NCBI GenBank assembly: GCA_017469795.1
Contig: JAFUFT010000099.1
Span: forward strand, 1-48,660
Reading direction: 5' to 3'
DNA from: Oscillospiraceae bacterium
Lineage (GTDB): Bacteria > Bacillota > Clostridia > Oscillospirales > Oscillospiraceae
DNA: 48,660 bases
The position numbers and the translations under genes are program-made. The notes under the pieces are model-generated. The model ran no database searches and was not told the DNA's origin. It saw nothing but the letters and a program-made list of their open reading frames with translations. Of this stretch, positions 25,437 to 34,962 are shown piece after piece. Position 1 is the stretch's first letter, and every line of letters begins with the position of its first letter.

Positions 25437-26150
25437 ATGAACGAAACAGCATATCCCGAGCGCACCTTCCGGGAGATCCTTCGAAGCCGCATTGAGTCCG
25501 GCGCCTACCCCCTCGGCATGACAATTCCCGGCGAGACGGAGCTTGCGGAAACCTACTCCGTCAGCAGCCATCAGGTCCAGAGCGCCATCCACGCCCTGGT
25601 CCGGGAGGGCCTGCTCCGGCAGGTCCCCGGGAAAGGACTGTTCGTCTGCAGTCCCAAGATGAAGCGGAATCTGGACGAGCTGCAGGGCTTTACGCAGACC
25701 ATGCTGGAGAAGCATGTGACGCCCTCCTTCCGGATCATGGCCCGGCAGCTTCAGAAGGCCGGGCTGAAACACAGCCTCACCTTCGGGATCCACCCGGAGG
25801 ACGACATCTACTATATCAAGCGATTGTGCTATGCGGATCGCGAGCCGGTCTCGCTGGAGGAGATCTTCATTCCCAAATATGTGGTGCCCAAGCTGGACGG
25901 CATCGACCTCACGGTTTTCTCCATCTATGAGATATACGGGATGTACGGCATTCAGGTGGAGCGGGCGGTCCAGACGCTGGATATTGTCCATCTGGAGCAG
26001 AACGACATCCGGGTCCTGGGCATGGAGCCGGGCGAGCCGGTGATGATGTTTCAGTGCACGACCTACGACGTGCAGAACCGGGCCATCGAATTCAACCGGA
26101 ATTTCGTCCGGGGAGACAAATGTGATTTCAGCGTGCATTTCAACCGGTAA
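25437..26150 (+). CDS. GntR/UTRA transcription regulator (type B)
   Basis: About 237 residues. The winged helix has IESGAYPLGMTIPGETELAE and VSSHQVQSAIHALVREGLLR; the UTRA part includes YYIKRLCYADREPVSLEEIF and ends AIEFNRNFVRGDKCDFSVHF. Its start is 12 nt after the frlD stop; GTG at 25422 and ATG at 25428 are other possible starts. It is closest to the regulator at 34234 (shared EGLL-x3-GKG-FV, IYEIYxxYGI and RxFxRxDxCxFxVH). Its recognition helix differs from that of type A, so it should bind another sequence or another half of the site. Confidence 0.92.
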   Translation: MNETAYPERTFREILRSRIESGAYPLGMTIPGETELAETYSVSSHQVQSAIHALVREGLLRQVPGKGLFVCSPKMKRNLDELQGFTQTMLEKHVTPSFRIMARQLQKAGLKHSLTFGIHPEDDIYYIKRLCYADREPVSLEEIFIPKYVVPKLDGIDLTVFSIYEIYGMYGIQVERAVQTLDIVHLEQNDIRVLGMEPGEPVMMFQCTTYDVQNRAIEFNRNFVRGDKCDFSVHFNR

Positions 26151-26161
26151 GGAGGCGCTTC

Positions 26162-26962
26162 ATGGGCGTGTTCAGTGGAGATTTCTATTCCCGGGCGCTT
26201 CGGCGCAACACCCGTCTGGGGATCATTTTCCCGGAGGAATCCGAGGATGTCACTTTGGAGTATCCGGGTTCACCGAAGGTCCTCTATCTGCTCCACGGTC
26301 TGGGAGGCAACAGCGATGAGTGGGTCCGGTTTACCAAAATCGAATACTACGCAAAAAAATACAATTTTATTGTGATCATGCCGGAGGTGGACCGAAGCTT
26401 CTACTGCGACCAGACGGCAGGAAGCCGGTACTTTTCCTACATTGCCGATGAGCTGCCTGGCATCTGCCACACCTGGTTCCGGCTGGATACCCGACGGGAG
26501 AACACCTTCATTGCCGGCGAGAGCATGGGCGGATACGGGGCGGTAAAGATCGGCCTCCGCAGGCCCTCCCGGTTCGGCGCCATCGCCAGTCTCTCCGGGG
26601 TGCTGGACTATCCGGCGCTGATCCGGCAGGTGGTTCGCGGGGAGTGGACGGATATGGAGCCCGGGGAGTTCCACTTTCTCCGCGGGACAACGAAAGTGGC
26701 CGGGACGGAGGATGATGTGATCGCCTTGGTCCGGCAGGCTGCCTCGGATCCCAACCGCCCCCGCCTGCTCCAGCTTTGCGGCACAGAGGATTTCCTCTAT
26801 GAGAACAATCAGCGCTTTCGCAGCGCGGCGGAGGAGGCCGGCTACGGCCACGTCTACATGGAGGCCCCGGGTGAGCACGCCTGGCCCTACTGGGACCGGG
26901 CCATCCAGCAGGCGATCCGGTTCTTCCTCGGGCTCAGCCTCCTGGACATGATTTATTACTGA
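26162..26962 (+). CDS. Esterase/acyl hydrolase (esterase D / tributyrin esterase-like alpha/beta hydrolase)
   Basis: 266 residues, alpha/beta-hydrolase fold. The oxyanion region is YLLHGLGGNSDEWV, the nucleophile elbow FIAGESMGGYGAVKIGLRRP (Ser in GESMGG), the acid residue probably Asp in LCGTEDFLYENN and the base His in APGEHAWPYWD. No signal peptide is seen, so it acts inside the cell. Relatives hydrolyse short acyl esters (EstA, S-formylglutathione hydrolase). In this operon it might remove acyl groups from imported Amadori compounds; this is inference only. Confidence 0.85.
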   Translation: MGVFSGDFYSRALRRNTRLGIIFPEESEDVTLEYPGSPKVLYLLHGLGGNSDEWVRFTKIEYYAKKYNFIVIMPEVDRSFYCDQTAGSRYFSYIADELPGICHTWFRLDTRRENTFIAGESMGGYGAVKIGLRRPSRFGAIASLSGVLDYPALIRQVVRGEWTDMEPGEFHFLRGTTKVAGTEDDVIALVRQAASDPNRPRLLQLCGTEDFLYENNQRFRSAAEEAGYGHVYMEAPGEHAWPYWDRAIQQAIRFFLGLSLLDMIYY

Positions 26963-26984
26963 CTATTCGGAAGGAGCGGTAGCA

Positions 26985-28049
26985 ATGAGATATGCAAGCA
27001 AGGCATGGCAGGAACCAAGCGGTCCTTGCCTGCGGAATTTCAGCGAGGAGGAATTGGTCAGTAGCGTTCAGGGCGCTCTGGCCCTTCGCCCTCAGATTGA
27101 AGCGGTCATCGACCGAATCTGGGAGGACGGCTTCGACGGGATCTATTTTGTGGGAATCGGCGGCACCTATGCCTCCGGCATGCAGGTGGAGGTCTATATG
27201 CGCGGCAGATCCCGGCTTCCTGTCTTTGTGGAGAACGCCGCGGAATTTCTGACCACCGGGAACCGGCGCTTCACAGACCGTTCCGTCGTCGTCTATTCCT
27301 CTGTCTCCGGAAATACCAAGGAAATGGTGGAGCTGGTGGACCGGGTCCGGGAGATCGGTGCAAGGATCTTCGCATTTATTGACACCCCCGGCTCCATCCT
27401 GACCCGGCCGGAAAAGCAGGATTACCTGATCCTCTACCCGAAAAACGAGCAGCTGAAATTCTACATGGTCGCCAACTATCTGATGTACAAAAACGGTGAG
27501 TTCCCCCAGTACGAGGTATACAATCAGGAGATGGAGGCCCATCTGGCGCAAAATCTGGCGGATGTGGAGAAGGCCGCGGATGCCTGGGCCTATGACTGGG
27601 CGGAGAAAAAGGTCGCCTTCCTCCGGGCCCATCCCGATCTCCCGCACTATTTCATCGGTTCCGGAAACCAGTACGGCGCCACCTATTCCTACGCCATGTG
27701 CTATTGGGAAGAACAGATGTGGATCCGCACCAAATCCATCAGCTGCCAGGAATTCTTCCACGGTATGCAGGAGATCATTGTGGCAGATACGCCGGTGACG
27801 CTGTTTATCGGAGAGGACGAGCAGCGGCCGCTGGCGGAGCGGGTTGCCCGGTTCCTGCCCCAGGTATGCGCCAACTACACGATCATCGATACCGCCGAGC
27901 TGGAGCTCCCCGGCATCCGGCCCGAGTTTCGGGGCAGCATCTCCCATCTTGTGATGCATGCTGTCAACAACCGTGTGGACGCGTATATGGAGCTGTTTCT
28001 GCGGCATCCGCTTTCCATACGGCGCTACTACCGGCAATTCGACTATTGA
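26985..28049 (+). CDS. frlB: Fructoselysine 6-phosphate deglycase (FrlB-like SIS protein)
   Basis: 354 residues with two SIS domains: IYFVGIGGTYASGMQVEVYM with the phosphosugar loop VVYSSVSGNTKEMVELV in the first, YFIGSGNQYGATYSYAM and CQEFFHGMQEIIV in the second. It ends LSIRRYYRQFDY, like FrlB (RRYYGGLVEY). FrlB splits fructoselysine 6-phosphate into lysine and glucose 6-phosphate. Similarity to FrlB is moderate, so a related glycated amine 6-phosphate cannot be excluded. It is the last gene before the operon terminator. Confidence 0.88.
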   Translation: MRYASKAWQEPSGPCLRNFSEEELVSSVQGALALRPQIEAVIDRIWEDGFDGIYFVGIGGTYASGMQVEVYMRGRSRLPVFVENAAEFLTTGNRRFTDRSVVVYSSVSGNTKEMVELVDRVREIGARIFAFIDTPGSILTRPEKQDYLILYPKNEQLKFYMVANYLMYKNGEFPQYEVYNQEMEAHLAQNLADVEKAADAWAYDWAEKKVAFLRAHPDLPHYFIGSGNQYGATYSYAMCYWEEQMWIRTKSISCQEFFHGMQEIIVADTPVTLFIGEDEQRPLAERVARFLPQVCANYTIIDTAELELPGIRPEFRGSISHLVMHAVNNRVDAYMELFLRHPLSIRRYYRQFDY

Positions 28050-28058
28050 GACAAAAAG

Positions 28059-28091
28059 CATCCGGAGAGACCAAGACAGCCTCTCCGGATG
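28059..28091. terminator. Bidirectional terminator between the frl and opp operons
   Basis: 11-bp arms CATCCGGAGAG (28059-28069) and CTCTCCGGATG (28081-28091), followed on the plus strand by TGTTCTTTTTC and on the minus strand by CTTTTTGTC. It serves both converging operons. Confidence 0.9.
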
Positions 28092-28103
28092 TGTTCTTTT
28101 TCT

Positions 28104-29027
28104 TTATACGCGCGTCCACTTTGCATATTCTTCGTCGGTGCAGAGTACCGTGTGGGTTTCCGACAGACTGTGATAGGTGCCCAGGGTATAGTCGATCCCG
28201 GAGGTCTTATAGTCATAGCCGATGGCCACCCGCTGCTTTTCCACCCGGGGGTCTGCGTGAGGAATGGCAGAGAGCAGGCTCTTCGTATATGGATGAATGG
28301 GCCTTTCAAAGATATCCCGGGTGGTGCCGGTTTCCACCAGATGTCCCAGATGCAGCACGCCGATCCGGTCGGAGATGTATTTCACCATGGAAAGATCATG
28401 GGCGATAAACAGATAGGCCGCTCCAAGCTCGCCCTGCAGATCCTTCATCAGATTCACCACCTGAGCCTGAATGGAAACGTCCAGGGCTGAGATCGGCTCG
28501 TCCGCAATGACCAGCTTCGGCTCCATAACCAATGCCCGGGCGATGCCAATCCGCTGGCGCTGACCACCGGAGAACTGATGGGGATAGCGGCCGGCGTGCT
28601 CCCGGTCCAGCCCCATCTTTTCCATGATCCGGTAAACCTTTTCCTGCCGCTCCTCCCGGTCACGGTAGAGATGATGGATATCCAGTCCCTGGGCGATAAT
28701 ATCGCCCACCTTCTTCCTTGGATTCAGGCAGGCCATGGGATCCTGGAAGATCATCTGCATCCTGGTACGAAGATGCTTTGTTTCCTTTGCACCCAAAGCG
28801 CCGGAGATCTCGACTCCTTCGAAGGTCACCGTGCCCGAAGTCGGTGTGTATAGCCGAATGATGGAACGGCCGATGGTGGACTTGCCGGAGCCGGACTCTC
28901 CCACCAGCCCGTAGGTCTCTCCGGCGTCAATGTGGAAGGACACCCCGTCCACGGCTTTGACGGTATACTTTTTGCTGACCCGGAAGTATTGCTTCAGATC
29001 CCGGACCTCCAGAAGATGTTCAGACAC
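28104..29027 (-). CDS. Oligopeptide/dipeptide ABC transporter ATPase (OppF/DppF type)
   Basis: 307-residue ATP-binding subunit. Walker A is [16 protein letters not shown], the signature HQFSGGQRQRIGIARALV, Walker B LVIADEPISALDV; the C-terminal oligopeptide-type tail (IHPYTKSLLSAIPHADP) is present. It powers import together with the second ATPase, whose gene overlaps it by 8 nt. In this position the system probably carries glycated peptides or amino acids. Confidence 0.93.
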   Translation of the reverse strand: MSEHLLEVRDLKQYFRVSKKYTVKAVDGVSFHIDAGETYGLVGESGSGKSTIGRSIIRLYTPTSGTVTFEGVEISGALGAKETKHLRTRMQMIFQDPMACLNPRKKVGDIIAQGLDIHHLYRDREERQEKVYRIMEKMGLDREHAGRYPHQFSGGQRQRIGIARALVMEPKLVIADEPISALDVSIQAQVVNLMKDLQGELGAAYLFIAHDLSMVKYISDRIGVLHLGHLVETGTTRDIFERPIHPYTKSLLSAIPHADPRVEKQRVAIGYDYKTSGIDYTLGTYHSLSETHTVLCTDEEYAKWTRV

Positions 29028-30102
29028 GGGCGCCGCCTCCTTCCGTCATGGCCTGGATCCGGCTTCTAAGGGATTCAGGCATCTCCACCTGCGGGGCCCG
29101 GTCATCCAGCAGCCAGGTCGCGGCATAGTGGGTGGGACTGATCTGGAAGGTGGGCGGCTCCGCTTTGAAGTCCGCCTCCAGTGCGAATGGATTCCTGGGT
29201 GCAAAGGGGTCCCCGGCGGGAAGATCCACCATATTCGGCGGCGAACCGGGAATCGTATACAGCCGGTCCGGCGCGTCTGTGGAGATGTCCGGCATACTGG
29301 ACAGCAGGCCCCAAGTATAGGGATGTCTGGGATCGTAGAAGATGTCCTCCACGGTGCCCTTCTCCACGATCCGGCCTGCGTACATCACCGCCACATAGTC
29401 CGCCACCTTGGCCACTACCCCCAGATCATGGGTGATGTAGATGACGGATATGCCAGTTTTCTTTTGAATCTCCTGGATGAGCTCCAGGATCTTGGCCTGG
29501 ATCGTGACGTCCAGGGCCGTGGTGGGCTCATCACAGATCAGGATATCCGGCCGGCAGGACAGGGCAATGGCGATCACCACCCGCTGCCGCATGCCGCCGG
29601 AGAGCTGATGGGGGTAGTTCTTCATCCGTTTTTCCGCGTCGGTGATCCCCACCATATTCAAAAGCTCCAGCGCCCGCTCCCGGGCCTGGGCCTTGGAATA
29701 GTGCAGGTGGTGCATCATTCCCTCCATCAGCTGCATCCCGATGCTCATGGTCGGATCCAGGCTGGTCATGGGGTCCTGAAATACCATGGCAATATGGGTG
29801 CCGTTGATCTTCTGCCGCATTTCATTCCGGCTGAGATTCAGAAGCTCCGTCTCGGTCCATTCGCCGTCCTGCTGGAAGCGGTAGCAGATGGAGCCGCTGT
29901 CAATGGTCTGATTGGAACTGACGATCCCCATGATGGCCTTGACGGTGACACTCTTCCCGGAACCGGATTCTCCCACGATGGCAAGGGTTTCGCCCTGATA
30001 CAGATCCAGATCCACGCCCCGGACTGCCCGGACTGTGCCGCCTGTGGCCTGGAAGGAGACCGACAGGTCCCGAATGGTAAGTGTTTTCTCCACAGGTATC
30101 AC
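29020..30102 (-). CDS. Oligopeptide/dipeptide ABC transporter ATPase (OppD/DppD type)
   Basis: 360-residue ATP-binding subunit. Walker A is [16 protein letters not shown], the signature [17 protein letters not shown], Walker [14 protein letters not shown]; the oligopeptide-type C-terminus reads [15 protein letters not shown] with [19 protein letters not shown] after it. It pairs with the OppF-type subunit. It overlaps the permease gene upstream by 4 nt. Confidence 0.93.
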   Translation of the reverse strand: MIPVEKTLTIRDLSVSFQATGGTVRAVRGVDLDLYQGETLAIVGESGSGKSVTVKAIMGIVSSNQTIDSGSICYRFQQDGEWTETELLNLSRNEMRQKINGTHIAMVFQDPMTSLDPTMSIGMQLMEGMMHHLHYSKAQARERALELLNMVGITDAEKRMKNYPHQLSGGMRQRVVIAIALSCRPDILICDEPTTALDVTIQAKILELIQEIQKKTGISVIYITHDLGVVAKVADYVAVMYAGRIVEKGTVEDIFYDPRHPYTWGLLSSMPDISTDAPDRLYTIPGSPPNMVDLPAGDPFAPRNPFALEADFKAEPPTFQISPTHYAATWLLDDRAPQVEMPESLRSRIQAMTEGGGARV

Positions 30103-31142
30103 ATCTCCTTCATTTTGGGATCAAAAGCATCCCGCAGCCCATCGGCCATCAGGTTGAAGCTGAGCATCAGCAGCGCAAGGACGATCACCGGCCAGGCCAC
30201 CAGGAAGGGATACATGGTCATGGACTTGAAGCCGTCGCTGATCAGGGAGCCAAGGCTGGCCAGCGGTGCGGGAATACCCAGTCCGATGAAGGCCAGAAAC
30301 GCTTCGGTAAAGATGGCATTCGGGATCGTCATCATGCACATAACAATGATCTGCCCAAAGATATTCGGAAGGATCTCCCGGAAGATAATGGCGGGGGTGG
30401 ATTCTCCCAGGGTCCGGGAGGCCAGCACGAATTCCTGCTCCTTCAGACGCAGGGTCTGAGCCCGGGTGACCCGGCTCATGCCGATCCACTCCGTGATCAT
30501 CAGGGCAATGGTGATGCTGGCAAGCCCCGGCTTCATCACGACGATCAGCAGCGTAACGATCACCGTGGTGGGGATCGTGGACAGGATCTCCACGATCCGT
30601 TGGAGAAAGAAGTCCACGCGGCCGCCAAAGTAGCCGGACACCAGTCCAAAACTCATGCCGATAAAGGTGTCAATGAGGATCGCCACCAGCGCCACATAGA
30701 GGGACACACGAGTCCCGGTCCATACCCGGGCGAACTGATCCCGCCCCAGTGCGTCTGTGCCGAAGATATGGGTCACATCCCGGATCCCTTTCAGCTCGTA
30801 CATATCCGTCCGCACCGGCGTTCCGCTGGAATAGTCCGTGGACACGCCGGAGAAGAACGGGACCGATTCCCAACCGGCGACATGGGGCGGCAGATTACGT
30901 TGAGCCATGTCCTGGGTCCGATAATCGTATCCGCTGAGCGCCGGTCCGGCAAAGGCCATGATCACAATCAGAACAATCATCACAAGTCCAAAGACCGCAC
31001 CCTTGTTTTTCACGAAACGGCCAAGGGCGTCCCGCCAGAAGCTTTGGGACCCGTAGACCTTGTCCACGCCCAGATCATGCCGGTTGGCCAGCACAAAGTC
31101 TTCCCGTTCCACGGAGGCGGCATACTGTTTCGCAGTCATCAT
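30099..31142 (-). CDS. ABC transporter permease (OppC/DppC type)
   Basis: 347-residue inner-membrane subunit with a cytoplasmic N-terminus and about six membrane helices. A loop between helix 1 and the core contains HIFGTDALGRDQFARVWTG, the typical OppC segment, and the coupling motif region reads LRLKEQEFVLASRTLGES. It forms the channel with the OppB-type permease, whose gene ends 3 nt upstream. Confidence 0.93.
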   Translation of the reverse strand: MMTAKQYAASVEREDFVLANRHDLGVDKVYGSQSFWRDALGRFVKNKGAVFGLVMIVLIVIMAFAGPALSGYDYRTQDMAQRNLPPHVAGWESVPFFSGVSTDYSSGTPVRTDMYELKGIRDVTHIFGTDALGRDQFARVWTGTRVSLYVALVAILIDTFIGMSFGLVSGYFGGRVDFFLQRIVEILSTIPTTVIVTLLIVVMKPGLASITIALMITEWIGMSRVTRAQTLRLKEQEFVLASRTLGESTPAIIFREILPNIFGQIIVMCMMTIPNAIFTEAFLAFIGLGIPAPLASLGSLISDGFKSMTMYPFLVAWPVIVLALLMLSFNLMADGLRDAFDPKMKEM

Positions 31143-31145
31143 CGC

Positions 31146-32087
31146 TTATCCGTCCTCCTTTGCCAGCCGGATTCTCGGGTCGATCACGCCGTAAAGAATG
31201 TCTACTGCCAGCATCACAGCGATAAACATCACACTGTACACGAATACCACGGCCAGAACCACATTGTAGTCGTTGAACTGGATCGCAGAGACCAGCAGGG
31301 ACCCGATCCCCGGAATGGCGAAAATCTGCTCCACCACCAGGGAGCCGGTCATCAGCTCCACCGTCAGCGGCGCCAGCACCGTGACGATGGGAATCAGCGC
31401 GTTCCGCAGGCCGTGAACACCCAGCAGCCGGAAGGAAGAGATGCCCTTGGAGTCCGCCAGAAGCATGTAATCGCTGCCCATGACGTCCACCATCTCTGTC
31501 CGGGCAAACCGGGCCACGGTTGCCATGGAGAAGAAGCTCAGGGAGATCGTCGGCATGACCGTGGAACGCATGGCCTCCGTGGTGCTGTACAGAAGCGGCA
31601 GCCACCCCAATCGGAATCCGATGAAGTAGCTCATGGCCATGGCGAACACATAGGACGGAAACGCGACCCCGATGACCGAGATCACGGTGGCAGAGGTATC
31701 AATGGGCGAGTTGCGTTTCAACGCCGCGAGGATTCCCATCAGGAGTCCGATGACCGACCCCAGGATCACCGCCTGAAGACCGATTCGGATGGATACCGGG
31801 ATTCTGGCCCGGAGCAGCTCCGAGATGGGCATATTCTTCTGGATCACATAGGACACGCCAAAGTCGCCGGTGAGCATGGCTTTCAGATAGTTGCCAAACT
31901 GGACTGGCAGGGGCTGGTCCAGCCCGTATTTTGCCTCCAGGTTTGCCCGCTGCACCTCTGTGATCTTTTCGTCATTAAAGGGGCTACCGGGCATACTGTG
32001 GAGCATGGTAAACAAAGCCGCAAGGATGATCAGGATTGTGATCACGGAGATCATCACCCGCTTGGCAATGTATTTGAGCATGGGCAC
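31146..32087 (-). CDS. ABC transporter permease (OppB/DppB type)
   Basis: 313-residue inner-membrane subunit. It starts MLKYIAKRVMISVITILIIL and has the OppB features GLDQPLPVQFGNYLKAMLTG, ARFARTEMVDVMGSDYMLLA and LTVELMTGSLVVEQIFAIPG. About six membrane helices. First permease gene of the operon, 76 nt downstream of the binding-protein gene. Confidence 0.93.
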   Translation of the reverse strand: MPMLKYIAKRVMISVITILIILAALFTMLHSMPGSPFNDEKITEVQRANLEAKYGLDQPLPVQFGNYLKAMLTGDFGVSYVIQKNMPISELLRARIPVSIRIGLQAVILGSVIGLLMGILAALKRNSPIDTSATVISVIGVAFPSYVFAMAMSYFIGFRLGWLPLLYSTTEAMRSTVMPTISLSFFSMATVARFARTEMVDVMGSDYMLLADSKGISSFRLLGVHGLRNALIPIVTVLAPLTVELMTGSLVVEQIFAIPGIGSLLVSAIQFNDYNVVLAVVFVYSVMFIAVMLAVDILYGVIDPRIRLAKEDG

Positions 32088-32111
32088 TCATTCCTTCCAC
32101 ATTGGAGTAAA

Positions 32112-32145
32112 AGGGCGGCCGCGGCACTGTGACTGCGGCCGCCCT
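32112..32145 (-). terminator. Intra-operon terminator-like hairpin after the binding-protein gene
   Basis: 11-bp arms AGGGCGGCCGC (32112-32122) and GCGGCCGCCCT (32135-32145), followed on the minus strand by TTTTACTCC. Such a stem between the binding-protein gene and the permeases usually lowers expression of the distal genes. Confidence 0.7.
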
Positions 32146-32163
32146 GCTGCGGAGAGTGTTGGA

Positions 32164-33870
32164 TCAGTAGTTTACGTCAACATCCTTGTAAATTGTGCCG
32201 ACACCCACCGGGAAGAACGCGAGACCGGTGATACCGGGCCGCACCATGGCGGCGGTACCCTTCTGGTAGACGGGAAGGATCACAGCGTGCTCCATGACCA
32301 GCGCTTCCGCCTGCTTCAGGGCCTCCCACCGGGCTGCCGGATCGTTGGCCAGGGCATCGTTGGCGTCGTCAATGAGCTTGTCGTACTCCTCGTTGCTCCA
32401 CTCGCCGTAGTTGTAGGTGGAGCCAGTGGTCCACATGTCCAGATAGGTCATGGGATCAGCATAGTCCGGGCCCCAGCGGGTCAGGCCCAGCTGGTATTCC
32501 CGGTTCTGCATCAGCTCCGTACGGCTCTTTTTAGGCTGAGCCTTCAGGGTAAGATGCACGCCGGGCAGGTTGTTTTCGATCTCACTCTGGAGGAACTGCG
32601 CGATCAGAGGGGTGGAATCGGAGTCGTCATAGAGCAGCTCGATGGAGACCTCGCTGACGCCCAGTTCCTTCTTGGCTTCCTCCCAGTACTCCTGTGCCTT
32701 TTCCTTGTCGGTCTGCAGGTACGTTCCGGTGGTCTCCCGGAAATCCTTTCCGTCCGGGCCGATGGCCAGCTTATTGGGAATGGCGAAGTCCGCCGGTGTG
32801 GAACCGTCCTGTAGGATGTCAAAGCAGATCACATCCTTGTCGTAGCTCAGCGCGATGGCCTTGCGCAGGTTCTCGTTCTCCAGTCCGCAGGAATACTCCT
32901 CGCTCTTGGGGTTGAGATTGGGGGAGAGATACCAGAGATAGCCCTCCTCGATGCGGGTGAAGCCGTCCATGGTCTCATATTTGGCGATCTGATCGCCGGA
33001 GAGCCGGACGTAGTCCAGGGTGCCGTTTTCATAGGCCAGCATGGTCTGCTGCGGGTCCTTGATAATCTGGAAGTTGATCTCATCCAGCTTCACGTTGTCC
33101 GCATCGTAATAGGTGGGATTCTTCTTTAGCTGATAGGTGTTGCCGCCCACGTCCCAGGCCGACATATAGAAGGGACCGCAGCACAGCAGGTTTTCGGCGC
33201 CCAGCGCATATTCCGTGCCCTTTTCGGTGGCATAGGCCTCATTGATGGGGCAGAAGCTGGGGAAGGTCATCAGGTTCAGGAAATATGTAACCGGACGGTC
33301 CAGTTCTACAAAAAGGGTCTTGTCATCTGTGGCGGTGACGCCCAGCTCCTCGATGGGCTTCTCACCGGAGATGATGGGCGTGGCATTCTTCACCGCCGCA
33401 ACTTCCATCATGAAGCTGTACTCAGAGGCAGTGCCAGGGTCCACCAGACGGCGCCAGGCGTAGACAAAATCGTGTGCAGTCACAGGCTCGCCGTTCATCC
33501 AGTTGGCCTCCGGACGGATGTGGAAGGTATATTCTGTGCCTTCCTCGTTCATCTCATAGCTCTCACACAAGGCGTTTACCGGCGTACCGTCCGCTGCGGT
33601 GACAAACAGCGGCTCAATGATCGCTTCGATGACTTCCAGGCAGTCCGCTTCGGTGGCAATGGTGGAGTCCATGTCAAACAGCTCGGACATGCGGCCCACA
33701 TTCAGAACCTTATAGTCCCCACCGGGCGCCTCCGCTCCCTCAGCAGTGGCGCTTTGCGCCTGTGAATCTGCCTCAGGAACAGCCGATGCCTCCGAGGCAG
33801 CCCCGCTTCCGCATCCGGCCAGTATGGACAGGACCAGAATGACAGGGATCAAACACTTTAAGATCTTCAT
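32164..33870 (-). CDS. Oligopeptide/dipeptide ABC transporter substrate-binding lipoprotein (OppA/DppA type)
   Basis: 568 residues from the ATG at 33870 (AAGGAG 8 nt upstream). A lipoprotein signal, IPVILVLSILAGC, puts the lipidated cysteine at residue 20; a Ser/Ala/Glu-rich linker follows, then an SBP_bac_5 domain with GEPVTAHDFVYAWRRLVDPG, RKAIALSYDKDVICFDIL and GLTRWGPDYADPMTYLDMWT. It captures the substrate outside the membrane for the OppBCDF-type pump. This family binds peptides of varied sequence, but also glycated amino acids in some bacteria. The position beside frl genes and the shared operator-like sites point to fructoselysine or Amadori-modified peptides. Confidence 0.93.
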   Translation of the reverse strand: MKILKCLIPVILVLSILAGCGSGAASEASAVPEADSQAQSATAEGAEAPGGDYKVLNVGRMSELFDMDSTIATEADCLEVIEAIIEPLFVTAADGTPVNALCESYEMNEEGTEYTFHIRPEANWMNGEPVTAHDFVYAWRRLVDPGTASEYSFMMEVAAVKNATPIISGEKPIEELGVTATDDKTLFVELDRPVTYFLNLMTFPSFCPINEAYATEKGTEYALGAENLLCCGPFYMSAWDVGGNTYQLKKNPTYYDADNVKLDEINFQIIKDPQQTMLAYENGTLDYVRLSGDQIAKYETMDGFTRIEEGYLWYLSPNLNPKSEEYSCGLENENLRKAIALSYDKDVICFDILQDGSTPADFAIPNKLAIGPDGKDFRETTGTYLQTDKEKAQEYWEEAKKELGVSEVSIELLYDDSDSTPLIAQFLQSEIENNLPGVHLTLKAQPKKSRTELMQNREYQLGLTRWGPDYADPMTYLDMWTTGSTYNYGEWSNEEYDKLIDDANDALANDPAARWEALKQAEALVMEHAVILPVYQKGTAAMVRPGITGLAFFPVGVGTIYKDVDVNY

Positions 33871-33938
33871 AGGGATCACTCCTTCTTTCTCCGGAAACAG
33901 TGCCGGGTTCAAATAATAAGGGGCCTTAGCTATTCTTT

Positions 33939-33968
33939 AATATAGCACCAATACATATAACTTGTCAA
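33939..33968 (-). promoter_or_regulatory. Promoter of the opp operon
   Basis: Minus strand: -35 TTGACA (33963-33968), 18-nt spacer, -10 TATATT (33939-33944), about 70 nt before the binding-protein start. A TATTGGTGC sequence fills part of the spacer, and a CTGGTAT site lies just upstream of the -35 box. Confidence 0.8.
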
Positions 33969-34140
33969 TAATATTATACCAGTTTGCGACGGCTGCTTGC
34001 GAAATTTTACAGCAACATATTGTTGCATTATTGCCGAAATTGGTTCTTTATTCGCATATTTTTCATACCAATTTTAGCAGGCCGGAAGGGGACGAAACCT
34101 CTTTGGGCCAGAATGGCTCCTACCATTTATTAATTGGTAT
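33945..34140. promoter_or_regulatory. Cluster of AATTGGTAT-type sites upstream of the opp operon
   Basis: Sites at 34132-34140 (AATTGGTAT, plus), 34065-34073 (ATACCAATT, so minus), 34038-34046 (AATTGGTTC), 33976-33984 (ATACCAGTT) and 33945-33952 (GCACCAAT). They share the motif found before the frl operon and cover the opp promoter, which suggests joint control. The gap 33871-34233 holds these, the promoter and a long hairpin. Confidence 0.6.
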
Positions 34141-34175
34141 AAAATTCACGTGAAAACGTATGCCTTGCAGCGTGC

Positions 34176-34224
34176 AGGAAGCCGCCCCGGTGTATCAACA
34201 TGTGATACGCCGGGGCGGCTTCCT
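34176..34224. terminator. Long hairpin downstream of the GntR pair
   Basis: 22-bp arms (34176-34197 and 34203-34224) with one G-T wobble and a 5-nt loop, starting 10 nt after the regulator stop. The T-tract is weak on the minus strand (none) and moderate on the plus strand. It separates the regulator genes from the opp promoter. Confidence 0.65.
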
Positions 34225-34233
34225 CTTGCCTCG

Positions 34234-34962
34234 TTATTTTTGATAGTGCACAGTGAAACTGCAGCGGTCGCTTCTGGTGTAGGTCCGGGCAAATTCCACG
34301 ATGCGGCCTTGCTGGTCGTAGCTGATTCCCTCGAACTTCATAACGGCATCGGAGGGGTCCAGATCCAGCAGACGTGCCTTTCCCGCATCCAGTTCTTCCA
34401 GCTCCAGCATCTCGTCCACATGGGTGATTTCGATCCCGTAGAAGGCATAGATCTCATAAAGAGAGAAAACCTCCAGATCTACATGGGGCATTTCAGGAAT
34501 TATGGCCTGGGGAATATAGATCTCCTCAAGGGAGTAGGGCTGATGTTCGCTGTAGCAGACGCGTTTGATATAGAACACCGGAGCATCGGGGGATACTTGG
34601 AGCATTGCGCCATAATAGTTCCCAGCCGGACGCAGCGCTTTTGTGATCATGCGGGTGGAGGGCTTATGTCCAAGCTGTTCCATGGTCTGCTTAAACCCGC
34701 CGATCGTCTCCAGATCTCGCTCATCCTTCTCCCCGGTTACGAAAACGCCTTTTCCCTGTACGCTCTTCAGGAGGCCTTCGTAAATGAGCGCAGAAATTGC
34801 GGAACGTACAGACAGGCGGTGAATCCCATAGGTTTCTGCCAGTGTATGCTCAGAGGGAATCGCGGTCCCGGGCGGATATTCTCCACTTTCGATTTTCCCT
34901 CGAATGACTTCCCGCAGCTGCAAATACAGTGGGGATTGGTAATTGATCCTTTCCTCACTCAC
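34234..34962 (-). CDS. GntR/UTRA transcription regulator (type B paralogue)
   Basis: 242 residues. The winged helix includes SPLYLQLREVIRGKIESGEY and IHRLSVRSAISALIYEGLLK; the UTRA domain includes VFYIKRVCYSEHQPYSLEEI and ends REVEF-like (IVEFARTYTRSDRCSFTVHY). It resembles the regulator at 25437 over its whole length. Its start overlaps the stop of the upstream GntR gene (ATGA), so the two are coupled and transcribed from the promoter at 35745-35774. Confidence 0.92.
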   Translation of the reverse strand: MSEERINYQSPLYLQLREVIRGKIESGEYPPGTAIPSEHTLAETYGIHRLSVRSAISALIYEGLLKSVQGKGVFVTGEKDERDLETIGGFKQTMEQLGHKPSTRMITKALRPAGNYYGAMLQVSPDAPVFYIKRVCYSEHQPYSLEEIYIPQAIIPEMPHVDLEVFSLYEIYAFYGIEITHVDEMLELEELDAGKARLLDLDPSDAVMKFEGISYDQQGRIVEFARTYTRSDRCSFTVHYQK

